Notes under the pieces: generated by a model
The model's database searches: none
The model's input: only the letters and a program-made list of their open reading frames with translations
Told to the model about the DNA's origin: nothing
Shown: one piece after another, positions 1 to 9,960 of the stretch
How positions within the stretch are numbered: the first letter of the stretch is position 1
How the letters are laid out: every line of letters begins with the position of its first letter
Program-made: the position numbers and the translations under genes
Assembly: GCA_911728455.2 (NCBI GenBank)
Contig: OU452219.1
Span: forward strand, 18,941,397 to 19,005,396
Source: Marthasterias glacialis
Taxonomy: Eukaryota > Echinodermata > Asteroidea > Forcipulatida > Asteriidae
Reading direction: 5' to 3'
DNA length: 64,000 bases

Positions 1-44
1 GCGTCAGGGCGTTCTCATCCCGGTAGCTTGTTCTCACTATACCA
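1..44 (-). promoter_or_regulatory. Possible upstream promoter motif of another LC8-like gene lying left of the window
   Basis: The bases at 20-35 (CCGGTAGCTTGTTCTC) match a motif found at 4262-4279 upstream of the minus-strand LC8 gene, and its reverse complement at 9615-9633 upstream of the plus-strand LC8 gene. In both known cases it lies roughly 170-180 bases before a TATTTA-type TATA box. The orientation here points left, so any gene it serves would be outside the window. The motif match is seen directly; the gene is inferred. Confidence 0.35.
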
Positions 45-85
45 AGGTCGTAAAAGCGCTTTTCAAAAAAATCCTATTTTTCTCC

Positions 86-530
86 ATGAAAGTAGGTTGG
101 CATCTTTGTCTTCGTCATCTTCATGAGGTAAAAGGGGAAAAAGTATACTTAAAAAAAACGTTTAAAAAGTGGGGGGAAAAGGTGAATTTAGTTCTTCAAA
201 ACCAGGGCCCAATTTCATGCTGCGGCCCATATAAATATACTGATCATGTCAAAATGAACAAGTTTGCCAAGTTTCAAAACATTTGATCAATAAATACAGA
301 AATTATGGGGAAAACACGATTGTTGACCCAAAAAATGGGCAAAAACAGTCAAACACGCCCTCTAGTGACGATTTTTGAATTTTGTTTGACGTCATCATGA
401 TTGTAGAACTCGGTGAAATGAACATTGTGGCAAGTTTCATTAAAATCGGTTGAAAACTTTGGAAAATACGGAGGGGGTACACCCCCGGTCCCCGTACATC
501 CCAAAAAAAGCCCGGTCCTGATAGGGTTAA
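86..530. repeat. Dispersed repeat, family H, copy 1
   Basis: Segments here recur at 55700-56092: the stretch around a threefold CAAGTTTC/AAACTTGGCAAA theme, the phrase CCTCTAGTGACG, and the terminal phrase GGTCCTGATAGGGTTAA (517-532 here, 56075-56091 there). Parts of the two copies are in opposite order, so the element is internally inverted. A lone family-A end (GGGCCCAATTTCATGC) lies at about 206-221. The short reading frames in it have no recognisable product. Confidence 0.6.
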
Positions 531-552
531 GCAACTTTATGAAACTGAGGCC

Positions 553-643
553 ATGGTCAAATTTCATGGTGCTGCTGACACCACAGAATTATACGCTTAC
601 GGCGCCCTCTAACGGTAAGCAGTGCCATGAAATTGGACCCAGT
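553..643. mobile_element. Short inverted-repeat element, family A (MITE-like)
   Basis: The ends are a left copy containing AAATTTCATGGTGCTGCT and a right copy containing AAGCAGTGCCATGAAATT, which are near-perfect reverse complements. The same ends occur in the other family A copies at 645, 15807, 50492, 50699, 61928 and 63693. The internal part is very short here. Confidence 0.65.
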
Positions 644-644
644 T

Positions 645-833
645 GGCCCAATTTCACAGAGAAGCTTAAGCAGACAATCGTCCTGTATAGTTTTCAGCAT
701 CAGCAAATAACGAGCAGGAAACCAGTCACAGGTGGAACATGCGACATTTTAATCTAGCTGGTCACCTAATTTTGGTAAGCAACATTGTTTTTTGCTTAGC
801 TACCTTTTGTGCTTAAAACGAAATTGGGCCCTG
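645..833. mobile_element. Inverted-repeat element, family A, about 190 bp
   Basis: It starts with GGCCCAATTTCACAGAG and ends with CGAAATTGGGCCCTG. The interior has the family hallmarks: CTTAAGCAGAC after the left end, a middle GCAGGAAACCAGTCACAGGT, and a right half with TGGTAAGCAACATTG and GCTTAGCTAC. No protein is encoded, so it is non-autonomous. Confidence 0.75.
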
Positions 834-2055
834 TCGTATAAGCCATAATCGTGCACAGCACATCACACAGCTGGTGTGGTGTTTTCAATCTTGAACGTTT
901 TATAACAGAATGTTCTCCCATTGGCATAACTATAGGTACCAGTTATTTTTACAAGCTAACTCAAAAGTTCGAAAGGTTGAGGCCGATATGGTATGGGCGT
1001 TAGCTCGTCACTGTTTTGTAAACATTTATGCTTCAATGAACACCATGTTTAACTGCTCCATTTGGGGCTATTTCTTGTATTGAATTATGATATTTTGTCA
1101 TAGGGATTCGTCTGTCACCTGTGATTATAGTTGAAGCGCATCAACTGCGTCCGAACATCAGTTGTTTTAAGGGACAAAACAGCTATAAATACAGATAAAA
1201 ATGGAATCTCTGAAGCACAATTTCAGGAGTTCAATAGCCGAGCAGACTCTTAGACTTTTATTTCAATCTTTATCTAAATCCATTTTAAGCTCCTTCGTAT
1301 GTACAATTTGACAATATAGAAAGACTTATTTTTATTAAGTGCATTTTCGAAATTTGCAAAAGTTTCATTTAATCTTAAAGAGAGTAACTGCTACTTTTAC
1401 TGTTTTTTCTGCCTTCCAAATGAGGCTCTTTTGTTGGTCAATATCTAGAAACTAGATTTAATCACGGGCAAAAAAGGATGTGTTGAATTGAACGCTTTAC
1501 GTGTTTTTTTTCAACAATGTTTTTTTTTACCTGATCTGACTAGCCACCGTAGCTTATAAGCGAGGCTGTCACATATTATGATAACGCTCACATGCTCTTC
1601 CAAATAAACCGTTCTAAATCTGCCTCGCTTAGAGTAAATGCTCTGTCGTGATACCATGATATTATCGTGGGAGGTTTATAAGCGAGGCGGTCATGCTTTG
1701 ACGGCTCACTTATAAGTGACGTTGGCTAGGCGAATCGGTGGTGGTTTTTTTTTTTTTTTTAACATGATGCAATAGATTAGAGGGTTTAAAACAAACCCCG
1801 CCTTATTTCGAATCGTATTTTCGCATGAAAACTGAACCGCTGTAAGTTCAGAGAGGAATTCTGACTTGCTTTCATTATCAGTATTTTCTCTGTAGGGTAC
1901 ACGGTCCGGGTTTAAATGAAATTTATCCGAAATGATTAAAGAGAGGTTCCCCTGTTTTGGTGGCGCTCATAAAACAAGAACTACTAGATTAAATAAACTT
2001 CTCTATTCTACATTGACCCCAGAGTATGGCATTGATCATAGCTATCGTTTGCAAT
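834..2055. other. Intergenic DNA with no gene recognised
   Basis: This is AT-rich sequence with homopolymer T runs (for example around 1747-1762). A short related phrase, ATAAGCGAGGC, recurs at about 1557, with TATAAGCGAGGCGG at 1677, hinting at a small local duplication. No coding exon, RNA gene or clear inverted repeat was found. Confidence 0.5.
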
Positions 2056-2228
2056 ATATCTTTTGCATTGACGTCATCCAGCCGCCATATTAGAGGTAAA
2101 CCGATGGTGAAACGATGGAAAGGCACAGATTTGTGCGCGCGGTGCACATGATTGGCCAATGAACAGCCTCCTTTTGACCTCAGGCGAGGGCGTCCTACTC
2201 AAATGATGTCATGTGCATAAGGTCTATA
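2056..2228. mobile_element. MITE-like element, family F, copy 1
   Basis: It shares with 18708-18886 the order GACGTCATC, GCCGCCAT, a GCGCACA-type core, GGCCAATGA, CTTTTGACCTC, GGCGAGGGCG and the terminal GCATAAGGTCTAT. The intact relative at 32323-32579 has perfect ATAGACCTTATGC / GCATAAGGTCTAT ends. The left end here is degenerate. Confidence 0.65.
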
Positions 2229-2615
2229 AGTAAAACCACTTATTGTTCCATTCTTCGTGGAATTCATGCTGATAATGTAAGCGGAAGGTAGACAGAAGTG
2301 GCTTCTAATTATTTTGTATTCCCAAAAAAGCATGTGATCAAATAATAGAAGCTAAATTCATCGTGTTTTTTTTCCCTATGTTTTTCTCATGCATTATCTA
2401 TTCTCGTCATTTTGCGATACATCAACGTGTGGGCTAATATTTTGCATGCTTAAGAGGTTGAAACATGTAAGAGGTTTGACAAGACCTCGACGACTCGATC
2501 CTTATTTCTTTACTGTCTTCCTTTGCCATTATCAACTTTCAACCCTGCATATATAATTATGTTAAAGTCAGACCAACGCTAATTTGTTATGCACTCGTTG
2601 TCCAACTGTCGAGTT
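2229..2615. other. Intergenic DNA, probably 3' flank of the minus-strand LC8 gene
   Basis: No gene or clear repeat was seen. The stretch lies downstream of the LC8 stop codon on the minus strand and probably contains its 3' untranslated region. I did not find a convincing canonical poly(A) signal close to the stop. Confidence 0.4.
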
Positions 2616-2984
2616 TTAACCAGATTTGAAGAGCAGAATTGCAGTCTTGTCAATATAAAAATAAATGAAGTTCTTGGTTTCATGCGTGACAAAGCTTCCA
2701 AAATTCCTGCCCACGATGCAGTGCCAGGTCGGGCTGTAAGCTTTGTCAAACTCCTTCTTGATGTAGGCCGCTATGTCCTTCTCCACGTCGAACTTCTCAA
2801 CAGCCTGAGTTGCGATTGCGGTGGCGTGTTCTTGCTGGTCTTCTTCCATGTCGACGTTCTTGATGACCGCTTCCTTTCGGGAACTGTCGTAGGAGCTTTT
2901 GAGCCCGCTGGACAAACTCATCGTTGTGCGGTTCGTCGAACTGCGGTTCGTCGTGCGGTTCATCGAAGTGCGGGACGTCGACAT
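2616..2984 (-). CDS. DYNLL-like: Dynein light chain LC8-type, paralogue 1, with N-terminal S/T/R-rich extension
   Basis: This encodes 122 residues. The last ~85 residues are a full LC8 domain with the family hallmarks [31 protein letters not shown]-type strand (here FVTHETKNF) and the C-terminal LLFKSG. LC8 is a homodimeric hub that binds partners through an edge strand and is part of dynein and many other complexes. The His of WHC, the pH-sensing dimer residue, is kept, as is the Ser of KSG. Canonical LC8 is 89 residues; here about 38 extra residues precede it, built from repeats of the type NRTT and NRSST. The start was chosen because a splice acceptor (CAACAG) ends at 2986, just before AATG; the longer frame upstream reads into intron. 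A non-coding exon and promoter lie at 3939-4280. It is most like paralogue 3 (both share DSSRKE before the domain). Confidence 0.93.
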   Translation of the reverse strand: MSTSRTSMNRTTNRSSTNRTTMSLSSGLKSSYDSSRKEAVIKNVDMEEDQQEHATAIATQAVEKFDVEKDIAAYIKKEFDKAYSPTWHCIVGRNFGSFVTHETKNFIYFYIDKTAILLFKSG

Positions 2985-2985
2985 T

Positions 2986-3938
2986 CTGTTGATGGTGAAC
3001 AAAGATACAAAATGATGTAGAAGTTTTTTTTCTTAAGTATTCTAAACGTCAATGTTGCAGATCATAGGTGGTTTGATACTTCGAAAGTTGTAAGCGTGTT
3101 CAAATGGTTCAGAGTTGTCAATTGGTGTTCAAAATCATCCGTTTTTTCCCTTTACTATCATGGTAATGGCAAAGCAAACACGGGTTTAGTCCTAATAAAA
3201 TAACATTCTTTTGGGAGTTCAGTGGTATACATTTGCTTTTCAAATTGTCAAAAAAAAATCATTACAACTTTTATTTTTGTAAGATAAATTAATGATAATC
3301 ACATTTGAGAAAAGGACTAGTTCGAAATTGCTCTGCACTTAAGAATTTATTCGTCGCATAAAAAGATTTAATTACTAAACTTGGAGTGTTGATCCCCTCT
3401 GTCAAATCCAGATCCCCCACACTAATTTAAAAGAAACAAAGTGATCAGTGGCGTAACTAGGGGGACACGGGGAGCATGCCCCCCTAACTGATGTCCGTCA
3501 CCTCCCCTCCGTGCCCACCCACCCCCACCCCCCGTTTGCCCGTTTGAAATTTTGACATTTTGAGATTGAACATTTCCAGAATAAAATGATACGTTTCATA
3601 AGCATTTATGTAGTAATTTCAATGTTTTTATAAAAAAAAAATTATTTACATTGTATTTTACCTCCACATCAGATTATTTTATTTAACATAGTATAGACGG
3701 CATACTATAAGAGTGCTGAAAGGGGTTTGTTTAGAAAAAATACAAACGGAAACTACAGTTTTGGCCAAAAATGCCCCCCTAGAAAAAATGGTGCACTCCC
3801 TTGTGCCCCCTAAAATTTTACCCTGTTACGCCGCTAAAAATGATCGATTGTAAAGACTTGCCTTCTTGATCAACACAATATAACTTTTGGTCGGTATGAA
3901 CTATTATGATTATAGTAAAACAAAACTCTTTACATTAC
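2986..3938 (-). other. Intron in the 5' UTR of LC8 paralogue 1
   Basis: On the minus strand the donor is CTACAG|GTAATG (exon ends at 3939) and the acceptor is CCATCAACAG|AATG (exon begins at 2985). The intron contains a family G element (3446-3835). The boundaries fit the homologous 5' exon and intron arrangement of paralogue 3. Transcript data are not available. Confidence 0.6.
3446..3835. mobile_element. Inverted-repeat element, family G, copy 1 (about 390 bp)
   Basis: The terminal inverted repeats are AGTGGCGTAACTAGGG at the left and CCCTGTTACGCCGCT at the right. Inside it shares phrases with copies at 8920-9230 and 42181-42575: ACTGATGTCCGT near the G-rich end, AGCATTTATGTAGTA-type middle, and a GTGCTGAAAGGGGTTTGTT segment. 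It lies in the 5' intron of LC8 paralogue 1. No transposase is encoded. Confidence 0.75.
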
Positions 3939-4280
3939 CTGTAGTTTGTAATAATCTTCTTTTATACTCGGCTGTTCGGCTCTCCCCTCGTTCGCTTTGG
4001 GCTCGGAAGATGTAGAACAAGATCAATCTCGACAGATTTTCTTGAGAAGCTATGCTGTTTGTGTCTAACTTGCTCAATATTCCTGAATTAAATACCAAGA
4101 CTGAAGGCTGAAGGGGCGTGAATTCTGGGCCTCACCTTACCGCGTGAATTTCCCTGAAAAAATAACCTGTCACAATCTAATTGGTCCAAGTTTTCTTAGT
4201 GTAGTTACAGTTGCAATTGTTCTCCAGTAATAGGTCGGCCGCAATGTACCGCGCTTGTTTTCCGGTAGCTTGCTCGCTTT
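3939..4280 (-). promoter_or_regulatory. Promoter and non-coding exon 1 of LC8 paralogue 1
   Basis: On the minus strand the order is: AAGCGAGCAAGCTACCGG (4279-4262), a CCAAT box (4184-4180), AAGGTGAGG followed by AGAATTCACGCCCC and TCAGCCTTCA (about 4137-4102), a TATTTAA TATA-like box (about 4095-4089), then about 150 bases ending in a splice donor at 3939. The same elements occur in the same order and near-equal spacing on the plus strand at 9615-9960. Conservation across the two copies is the evidence that this is a real core promoter. The transcription start is inferred. Confidence 0.6.
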
Positions 4281-4535
4281 TACGAACGCTGATTTCGACG
4301 CCTCTTATCAAAAGACTGAAGAGCCAAGTGAAGCCATTGAAGGCTGATGCATGCGTGGGAATATTTGTGAAGCCGTGAGGAGTTCACCATGGCAATGGCC
4401 CAGTGGTTACGACGAGAAGGCGTGGGAGGGGGGGGGGGGCAATAATTTCTACCAGAACTCGTAGAGAATCTTGTGGGAGGCTGGTGAGTCGTGCTGCATG
4501 GTATAAATTCACTCATCCCACCGCTCCCCCCCAAA

Positions 4536-4700
4536 AAAAAATAAAAATAAATAAATAAATAAATAAAATAAAAAAAATAAAAAATAAGAACGACAACCAA
4601 CCAAACATGCAAGCAACCCAACAAACAAACAAACAAACAAACAAACAAACAAACAAACAAACAAACAAACAAACAAACAAACAACCCAATAAACAAACAA
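4536..4700. repeat. A-rich tract and (CAAA)n microsatellite
   Basis: AAAT repeats at about 4545-4570 are followed by a run of CAAA units at about 4621-4700. The phenylalanine/cysteine-valine rich minus-strand reading frames across it are an artefact of the repeat. Confidence 0.9.
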
Positions 4701-5165
4701 ACAATCTGTTTTTATCCTTTTTTTTGCTTCGAAATGAAACAGTTAAGTCAACATGCAAGGGATGAAGTGTGTGATCGGGGAACAGTGGCGTAACAAGCAG
4801 GTGAGGGTAGACTGGGGCGACATCCAATAAATGCACACATGAATGGACATATACATGAAATAGGCCCCCAAATTTTGTCTTTAACCCCCCCCCCCCTTCC
4901 CCCGCTTGGCGCTTCCATTAATTGAAACCACTAATTTGTGTAATAATTATAACCGATCTTGTTCGTTATGTTATTACTACAATATTGTGAACAGTGTTCT
5001 CCTGTGATTTCTCTTCAACTACTACATGAAATGTGTTCAACTCGTCTCTGAATTTGGCACGACGAAAGAAGAAGAAAAAACATATACCCGTTGTCATGCA
5101 CAGCGAAAATATCGGTAGCCTTCAGAATAAATTCTAACACTTAGTTTATTTTTCCCCCACTTTGT

Positions 5166-5745
5166 TTGCTGTTTTTAAGCAACGGTTCTCAAGAGAGTTG
5201 TTTTTACAAAGGTGGACGAAGCATGCTACCAGGCAAAGGGTGTGCACAGTGTTGCATTACAGCCAATCACAAGTCACATTCACCCCCATGTCAACCAATC
5301 ACAGTCCAAGACGATTTCCCATTAGATAATGTAGGCGTTATTGTAGTCGTTTCGTATTGTGTTGGATGACACCTATTCAGTTATCCAAGCACACCTCTGT
5401 AGATCTTGACATTTCAAGTGAAAGAAGCGTGGATTCTGGAGATGGTCCTCTATACAGTCATTGTGTCCTTCGGACCATTAGTGGACTGCACATAAAAACA
5501 AATCTGCGGTAGCAACCAATCATAAAACAGAGTCGAAAAGTTTGAGCCAATCACGGGCATAGGGAAAGTTTTCAGATAATGTACATAGCGAGTATTTAAG
5601 GGGAAGACATACTCGCAGCTGTCCAAAACTTTCCTGCTTGTGATCTTCAGCGGCAAGACTATTTTTGCTGTCTCGTGTGGTGCTGTGCAGAAAGGCTGCG
5701 GTAACCTATACCAAGGGTTTGAGGTTCTTCACCGAATTACCAAGC
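5166..5745 (+). promoter_or_regulatory. Promoter and probable non-coding exon 1 of LC8 paralogue 2
   Basis: Four CCAAT boxes in the forward sense lie at about 5263, 5295, 5516 and 5547, three of them in the form CCAATCAC or CCAATCAT. A TATTTAAG TATA-like box is at 5593-5600. Transcription would start near 5620-5630. Candidate donors follow at about 5696 (GCG|GTAACC) and 5746 (GCG|GTAGGT), and a matching acceptor lies at 6304-6305 just upstream of the coding exon. Box matches are seen; use as a promoter is inferred from the CCAAT/TATA spacing and position. Confidence 0.5.
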
Positions 5746-6316
5746 GGTAGGTTGGCAGTTTCAAAGTTATTTTTCACATTATTTAAAAACAATACTAAAT
5801 CATACATCACTGAATCGTCATTGTTGCACCCTGTCGTGCCCTCATTGCCCCCACTTTGTACCCGTGAATGCCTTTTTTCGTCAAGGCTAAAATGATTATA
5901 ACACGATACCCCAATGAAAGCTCCATTTTGCTTAATTTTTTTTTATCGAGCATTGAACATTTTCGTTCCATTTATCTCTGGCCTTCTTTTCTGAAGTGTT
6001 TAGTCTTCCAAAATAAAGTGTTCTCTTTCTCAATTTGTTTGCCCCAGTTCAAGTGACTCACTAGAAGACACGGTGTTTGATTCACAAGTTACTATTAATT
6101 AAGGAGGCTCATGAGAGTGTCACTATTAATAAAACAGTTTGTGTCTCGTTCGGGTATAAAATGAGTATGGTACCTTGATTCGTTTGGTATAAAAACAGTG
6201 TTTGTCAAAAGGTTAGCAGGGTACTCTTTTTGAGACAATGTTTGTATTTTCAAATTTGTGGAGAAGTTTGAATTTGATCAATGAGCTTTTTCTGTTATTT
6301 TGTAGATCCATTCAAG

Positions 6317-6589
6317 ATGAGTCAAGAGGCAAAGCCGGTTATCAAGAACACCGACATGGATGAAGAACAGCAGCAAGACGCCATTAACACAGCCGTCAAA
6401 GCCGTCGAAAAATTCAACGTAGAGAAAGACATTGCTGCGTACATGAAGAAAGAATTCGATAAGGCCTACACACCATCGTGGCACTGCATCGTGGGCAAGA
6501 ACTATGGCAGCTACGTCACCCACGAAACCAAAAGTTTCATCTATTTCTATGTGGGTCAATATGCATTCTTGCTGTATAAATCAGGATAG
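6317..6589 (+). CDS. DYNLL-like: Dynein light chain LC8-type, paralogue 2 (canonical length)
   Basis: This encodes 90 residues, one more than typical LC8. It has VIKNTDM at the start, [36 protein letters not shown] and the C-terminus FLLYKSG. It is an LC8 hub subunit of cytoplasmic or axonemal dynein, as judged by family. The His of WHC and the terminal KSG serine are present. The residue after ETK is Ser instead of the usual His, and the last strand reads GQYAFLL rather than GQVAILL. A TTTTGTAG splice acceptor ends at 6305 and the ATG follows 12 bases on; the longer in-frame start at 6281 lies inside the intron, so I chose 6317. A poly(A) signal AATAAA is at 7343. It lies 3.3 kb from paralogue 1 and 4.1 kb from paralogue 3. 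Confidence 0.94.
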   Translation: MSQEAKPVIKNTDMDEEQQQDAINTAVKAVEKFNVEKDIAAYMKKEFDKAYTPSWHCIVGKNYGSYVTHETKSFIYFYVGQYAFLLYKSG

Positions 6590-6689
6590 ACGATCGACAG
6601 ATGAAAGTGTAGACTATGCAGAATCTAGCAAGCAGATAGACATTGAGTTCTTATTTGAAAAGGATCCGGATGTTGCTGTAAGGGAGATG

Positions 6690-6760
6690 ATGCTACCACA
6701 AAGTGTTATCTATTTCTACTCGGGGCCCACGGCAATCTTGCTGTAAAAAATCATCAGCGT
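6690..6760 (+). pseudogene. Broken LC8 C-terminal fragment just downstream of paralogue 2
   Basis: The bases read SVIYFYSGPTAILL then a stop. This matches the LC8 end, which is normally xFIYFYxGxxAILL(F/Y)KSG. The matching stretch in paralogue 2 is at 6530-6586, and both copies share the word TCTATTTCTA. The upstream part of the domain is not recognisable and the KSG tail is replaced by a stop. It is probably the relic of another tandem copy. Confidence 0.7.
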
Positions 6761-7342
6761 AGACGACGGAGGACACTGTTGTATTTTAGTAGGCTGTTTG
6801 CAGGCTAACACACCGATGATGTTTTTACAACTCATGCCCGAGATGGCGGGTGTAACTGCATTTCTCTCAGTCAACGAACTTTTAATGTGGATATAGTTAA
6901 CAGTAAAACTATGTCAAGAGAGGGCGTAGTTTGGACAAAGACGAAACGGGGGATTGATCGTCTTTATCAATCCGCTGCCGGTCGTCTTTGACCAAACAAT
7001 TCGTTTTAATTCGTGAATGGGGCCAGACAGTTTCCTCACAAGCCTTGCTTGGGTTCTCAATATTTACAGTGGAAGAAGATAGGGAAATGGCAAACGAAAT
7101 TGATAACGGCCTTTTCCTATACATATCATTTAAAACTAAGATCATGTTTTCTACAGAGCTTCGACCTGTGTGACCCTGAGAAACATACTTGGGATGACGA
7201 CATCCTGAAAGTTATCTCTGGATCTTAACAATGGGCAATGAGCGTTATTTTTTACTGCAAGATGGTGCCCTTTGGGGTAGATCGGGGGGGGGGGGGTCAA
7301 ACCATAGAAATAGTGTGGTAAACCAGATGCAGTTAGACTTCT

Positions 7343-7348
7343 AATAAA
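7343..7348 (+). terminator. Poly(A) signal AATAAA, LC8 paralogue 2
   Basis: A canonical hexamer lies about 750 bases after the stop codon of LC8 paralogue 2. A closer signal could be used; none was obvious. Confidence 0.4.
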
Positions 7349-7369
7349 GCGGTTAACATACAACTGTTT

Positions 7370-8440
7370 ACGGGGTTTATTGACAGTTTCTGCAATGTAA
7401 TGAGTGTAAGATATTTGCTTGGAAAGTTTGTGTTTACAATGACTGTTTTGAATTATTTTGTATTTTCAAAATGGATTAGTTGCGCGCGCCCTCTTGCTGT
7501 CAAAAATACGGCCTGTTCTGTAGCTTGCAGAAAATAAGGTCCCGGGTTATTGGATGTTTTGTCCCCCGGTGTGTGTGTCCCCCCATACGGCAAATTAACA
7601 CGACCTGAAGGAAGTTGAATCAAAAGAGGGTGCTATCAGACGAAATTTTTAAACATTTCGCCGTATGGGGGACAGAATCACCGGGGGACGAAACCCCCTG
7701 TGACTCCCGCACCCCTCCTACATCATTTGGCAGCAAAAGTTCTTCACACAATATTTGCCAAGCAAAGATTTGCGAGGAACAAGTAATGTAAACACATTGC
7801 ATGTTCCTGCGTATTAGAACTTGTCTGTCCTTGGCGAAATCCTGTGTTGTTTAGTCTTAAGAAAATGGGTTACTTTTAGTTTTATAATATTATTTGGAAA
7901 TAATATGAGCTAAACCAGTTATATTCATCGAACTTTGCATCTTTTTATTCTTTGTGACCCATGCCCCTTATAGACACCCTCACATTTCTTAAACTTTTAC
8001 AATGACCATCTACTGACAATACTGGTGCTTTGAAATAAATACTGTTACATGTAAAGTAGTCAATCACCATGTTCTGTTTATTTCGGTACAAAATGCCTTT
8101 AATTTATTTATACTAAACATAGGTGGAACCAGACTCTATTTAAACAGTGGGGTCACGGTTACGTAAAGAAATTAACTTTGTCTCCTCAGTTTTATTGCAC
8201 ATTTTTCACCCCTGAAAGAGAACTCTCCTCCCATGAATTCACCGATGCGTAACAATAATAAAACGTGAACGGTCCATGATCGTCCACGCCGTGTACCACC
8301 CTTCACCCCTTCCAAATTCCCAAAGGGCCTAACTTCAGGATTTGAAGCAGCAACATTTTGCAGATTCTCTTTTCAGGAGGAATCGCAATTAACAATTATA
8401 GTTAATATTGTGTGAACTACATCTTCTTTTCCAGGGTGGA
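7370..8440. other. Intergenic DNA between LC8 paralogues 2 and 3
   Basis: No gene was recognised. A short inverted repeat joins CGTATGGGGGACAGAATCACCGGGGG (7662-7687, described in parts) with the reverse-complement phrase around 7560-7592 (CCCCCGGTGTGTG, CCCCCATACGG), giving a foldback of about 125 bases with TTCC ends. Confidence 0.4.
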
Positions 8441-8454
8441 AATTGTGGATCCTA

Positions 8455-8560
8455 ACCCCCGTCCCCTCCCCCTCCCCCGTCTCCTCCCCCCACCCCGTCC
8501 CCGTCCCCCTCCCCGTCCCCTCCCCCGTCCCCTCCCCATCCCCCGCCCTGCACCCACCAT
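8455..8560. repeat. Degenerate C-rich tandem tract, G-quadruplex prone on the minus strand
   Basis: About 100 bases consist of CCCC(T/G)TCCCC-type units with only a handful of non-pyrimidines apart from G spacers. On the minus strand this gives many GGG/GGGG runs spaced by one or two bases, which fits a G-quadruplex-forming tract. The GTGEGTG-like frame over it is not a gene. Confidence 0.75.
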
Positions 8561-8919
8561 CCAAGATCTAGATCGTGTTACACGCTGATAATAGAAAACA
8601 ACGAGCTTCTGTGGACCGCAATTACCCGATGATCAGGCATACAAAAACACTTGTTTCCACACGAAACTCTCGAGACCAAACCCACGGTGAATATCTGAGT
8701 GCAGTATATGTATATTTTTTATTCTCACACATTATTGTAAAAATAGAACACCCCCCCCCCCACAATAATATCAGCCAAAATAACAAGTCGGTCCTCACCC
8801 AAGCGTGTTTTCATAGAGTCCCTTTTTCAAGATTGAAAATTGAAGGGTGTTAGGGACAGCCCCATCAAATTGATCAGTAAACTTTTTTGTGTGTCACTTC
8901 ATATTATTATAGGCTATTA

Positions 8920-9230
8920 ATGGGGCCCATCTGCTTTTCCTAGGGGCACTTTTGGCCACATAAAACTGTACTTTCCGTTTGTATTTTTCCCAACAAAACC
9001 CCTTGTCAGCGCTCTTCGGACGTGTTAAGGCAAAACAGTTATATTCTGTGTGTTAACAATAAAAGCATTTTTAAATACATTGACATTACTACATAAAAGC
9101 TCATAAAATGTAACATTCTATTTTGGTAATTTTTAATCTCAAAAGTCTAGATTTCAAATAGGGGCACGGACATCAGTTGGTGGGGGAACGTGCCCCCTGT
9201 CCACCCCACCCCCCAGCCCCACGCCACTGC
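8920..9230. mobile_element. Inverted-repeat element, family G, copy 2 (inverted)
   Basis: Compared with 3446-3835 the shared pieces run in the opposite direction: GGGGCACTTTTGGCC, TTTCCGTTTGTATTTTTCCC, CAGCGCTCTT, a TACATAAAAGC middle, GACATCAGTTGG, and the end CCACGCCACTG. The left terminal repeat is not preserved. Confidence 0.65.
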
Positions 9231-9614
9231 ACAACTGCCTTCCAATGTCAAAATGTTGTCCATTTTGGTTTACTAAAACACGGGGCCCAAGGGAAAGATT
9301 TTAGTTTATAAATCTCAGTGACTCTCAAAAATTGCCTTCTTTTCCGGGGGCAGAGAGATGACTGTGTCAAACACCTTCCTAGATTCCTTGCCTTAAAGTT
9401 TCATTTCAGGGTTACCTTGAGAATATTCTTAAAATACTATACTCCATTATGCTTATTCAACCATTCACCTATGCAAACATGGTCATTGTCATGGTAAACT
9501 ATGCCGACGACTTTAAAAAATTTCCCACCAACTCCAAGGGCAACACTCGGAATTTTTCAGTGACCAGATATTGTTCTCCTACGACGAGAGGTGTTAAAGA
9601 AATCAGCCCGCCCG

Positions 9615-9960
9615 AAAGCGAACAAGCTACCGGGGCCAGGGTGCGGCATGTTGCCACGGACCAACTTCCGTGGGAACTTGGAGTTAAACTAAGTAGGACC
9701 AAAGAGGTGCCTCTGTTTCTCATTGTTTCTCATTGTGAATTGTGTGCTATAAGGTGAGGTTGGAACAGAATTCACGCCCCGTCAGCCTTCACTCTGGGTA
9801 TTTATTAGCGGAATACTCAGTCAGTTCGACACAAACCTCACAGCTCTTCACGAAAGTCGGCCACACGGTCAGTCCCTCCACGTCTTCGGTACCAGTAAAG
9901 AGGGAGAGAACACGACCATCAAGTCAGTCTTCATTCGCCCGTTCCTGTCACAGCCAGCCC
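9615..9960 (+). promoter_or_regulatory. Promoter and non-coding exon 1 of LC8 paralogue 3
   Basis: AAAGCGAACAAGCTACCGG is at 9615-9633. AAGGTGAGG is at 9751, then AGAATTCACGCCCC and TCAGCCTTCA (9769-9793), a TATTTAT TATA-like box at 9799-9805, and a first exon ending at a good donor CAGCCC|GTGAGT (exon end 9960). The arrangement is the mirror image of the paralogue 1 promoter at 3939-4280. The gene's second exon begins at 10700 after the acceptor CGATAG. The transcription start near 9830 is inferred. Confidence 0.62.

Noticed and set aside
4280-4836. Minus-strand frames rich in CLFVCLFV
   Set aside because: Translation of a (CAAA)n microsatellite.
6281-6316. Longer N-terminus for LC8 paralogue 2
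   Set aside because: The acceptor TTTTGTAG ends at 6305, so the upstream codons are intronic.
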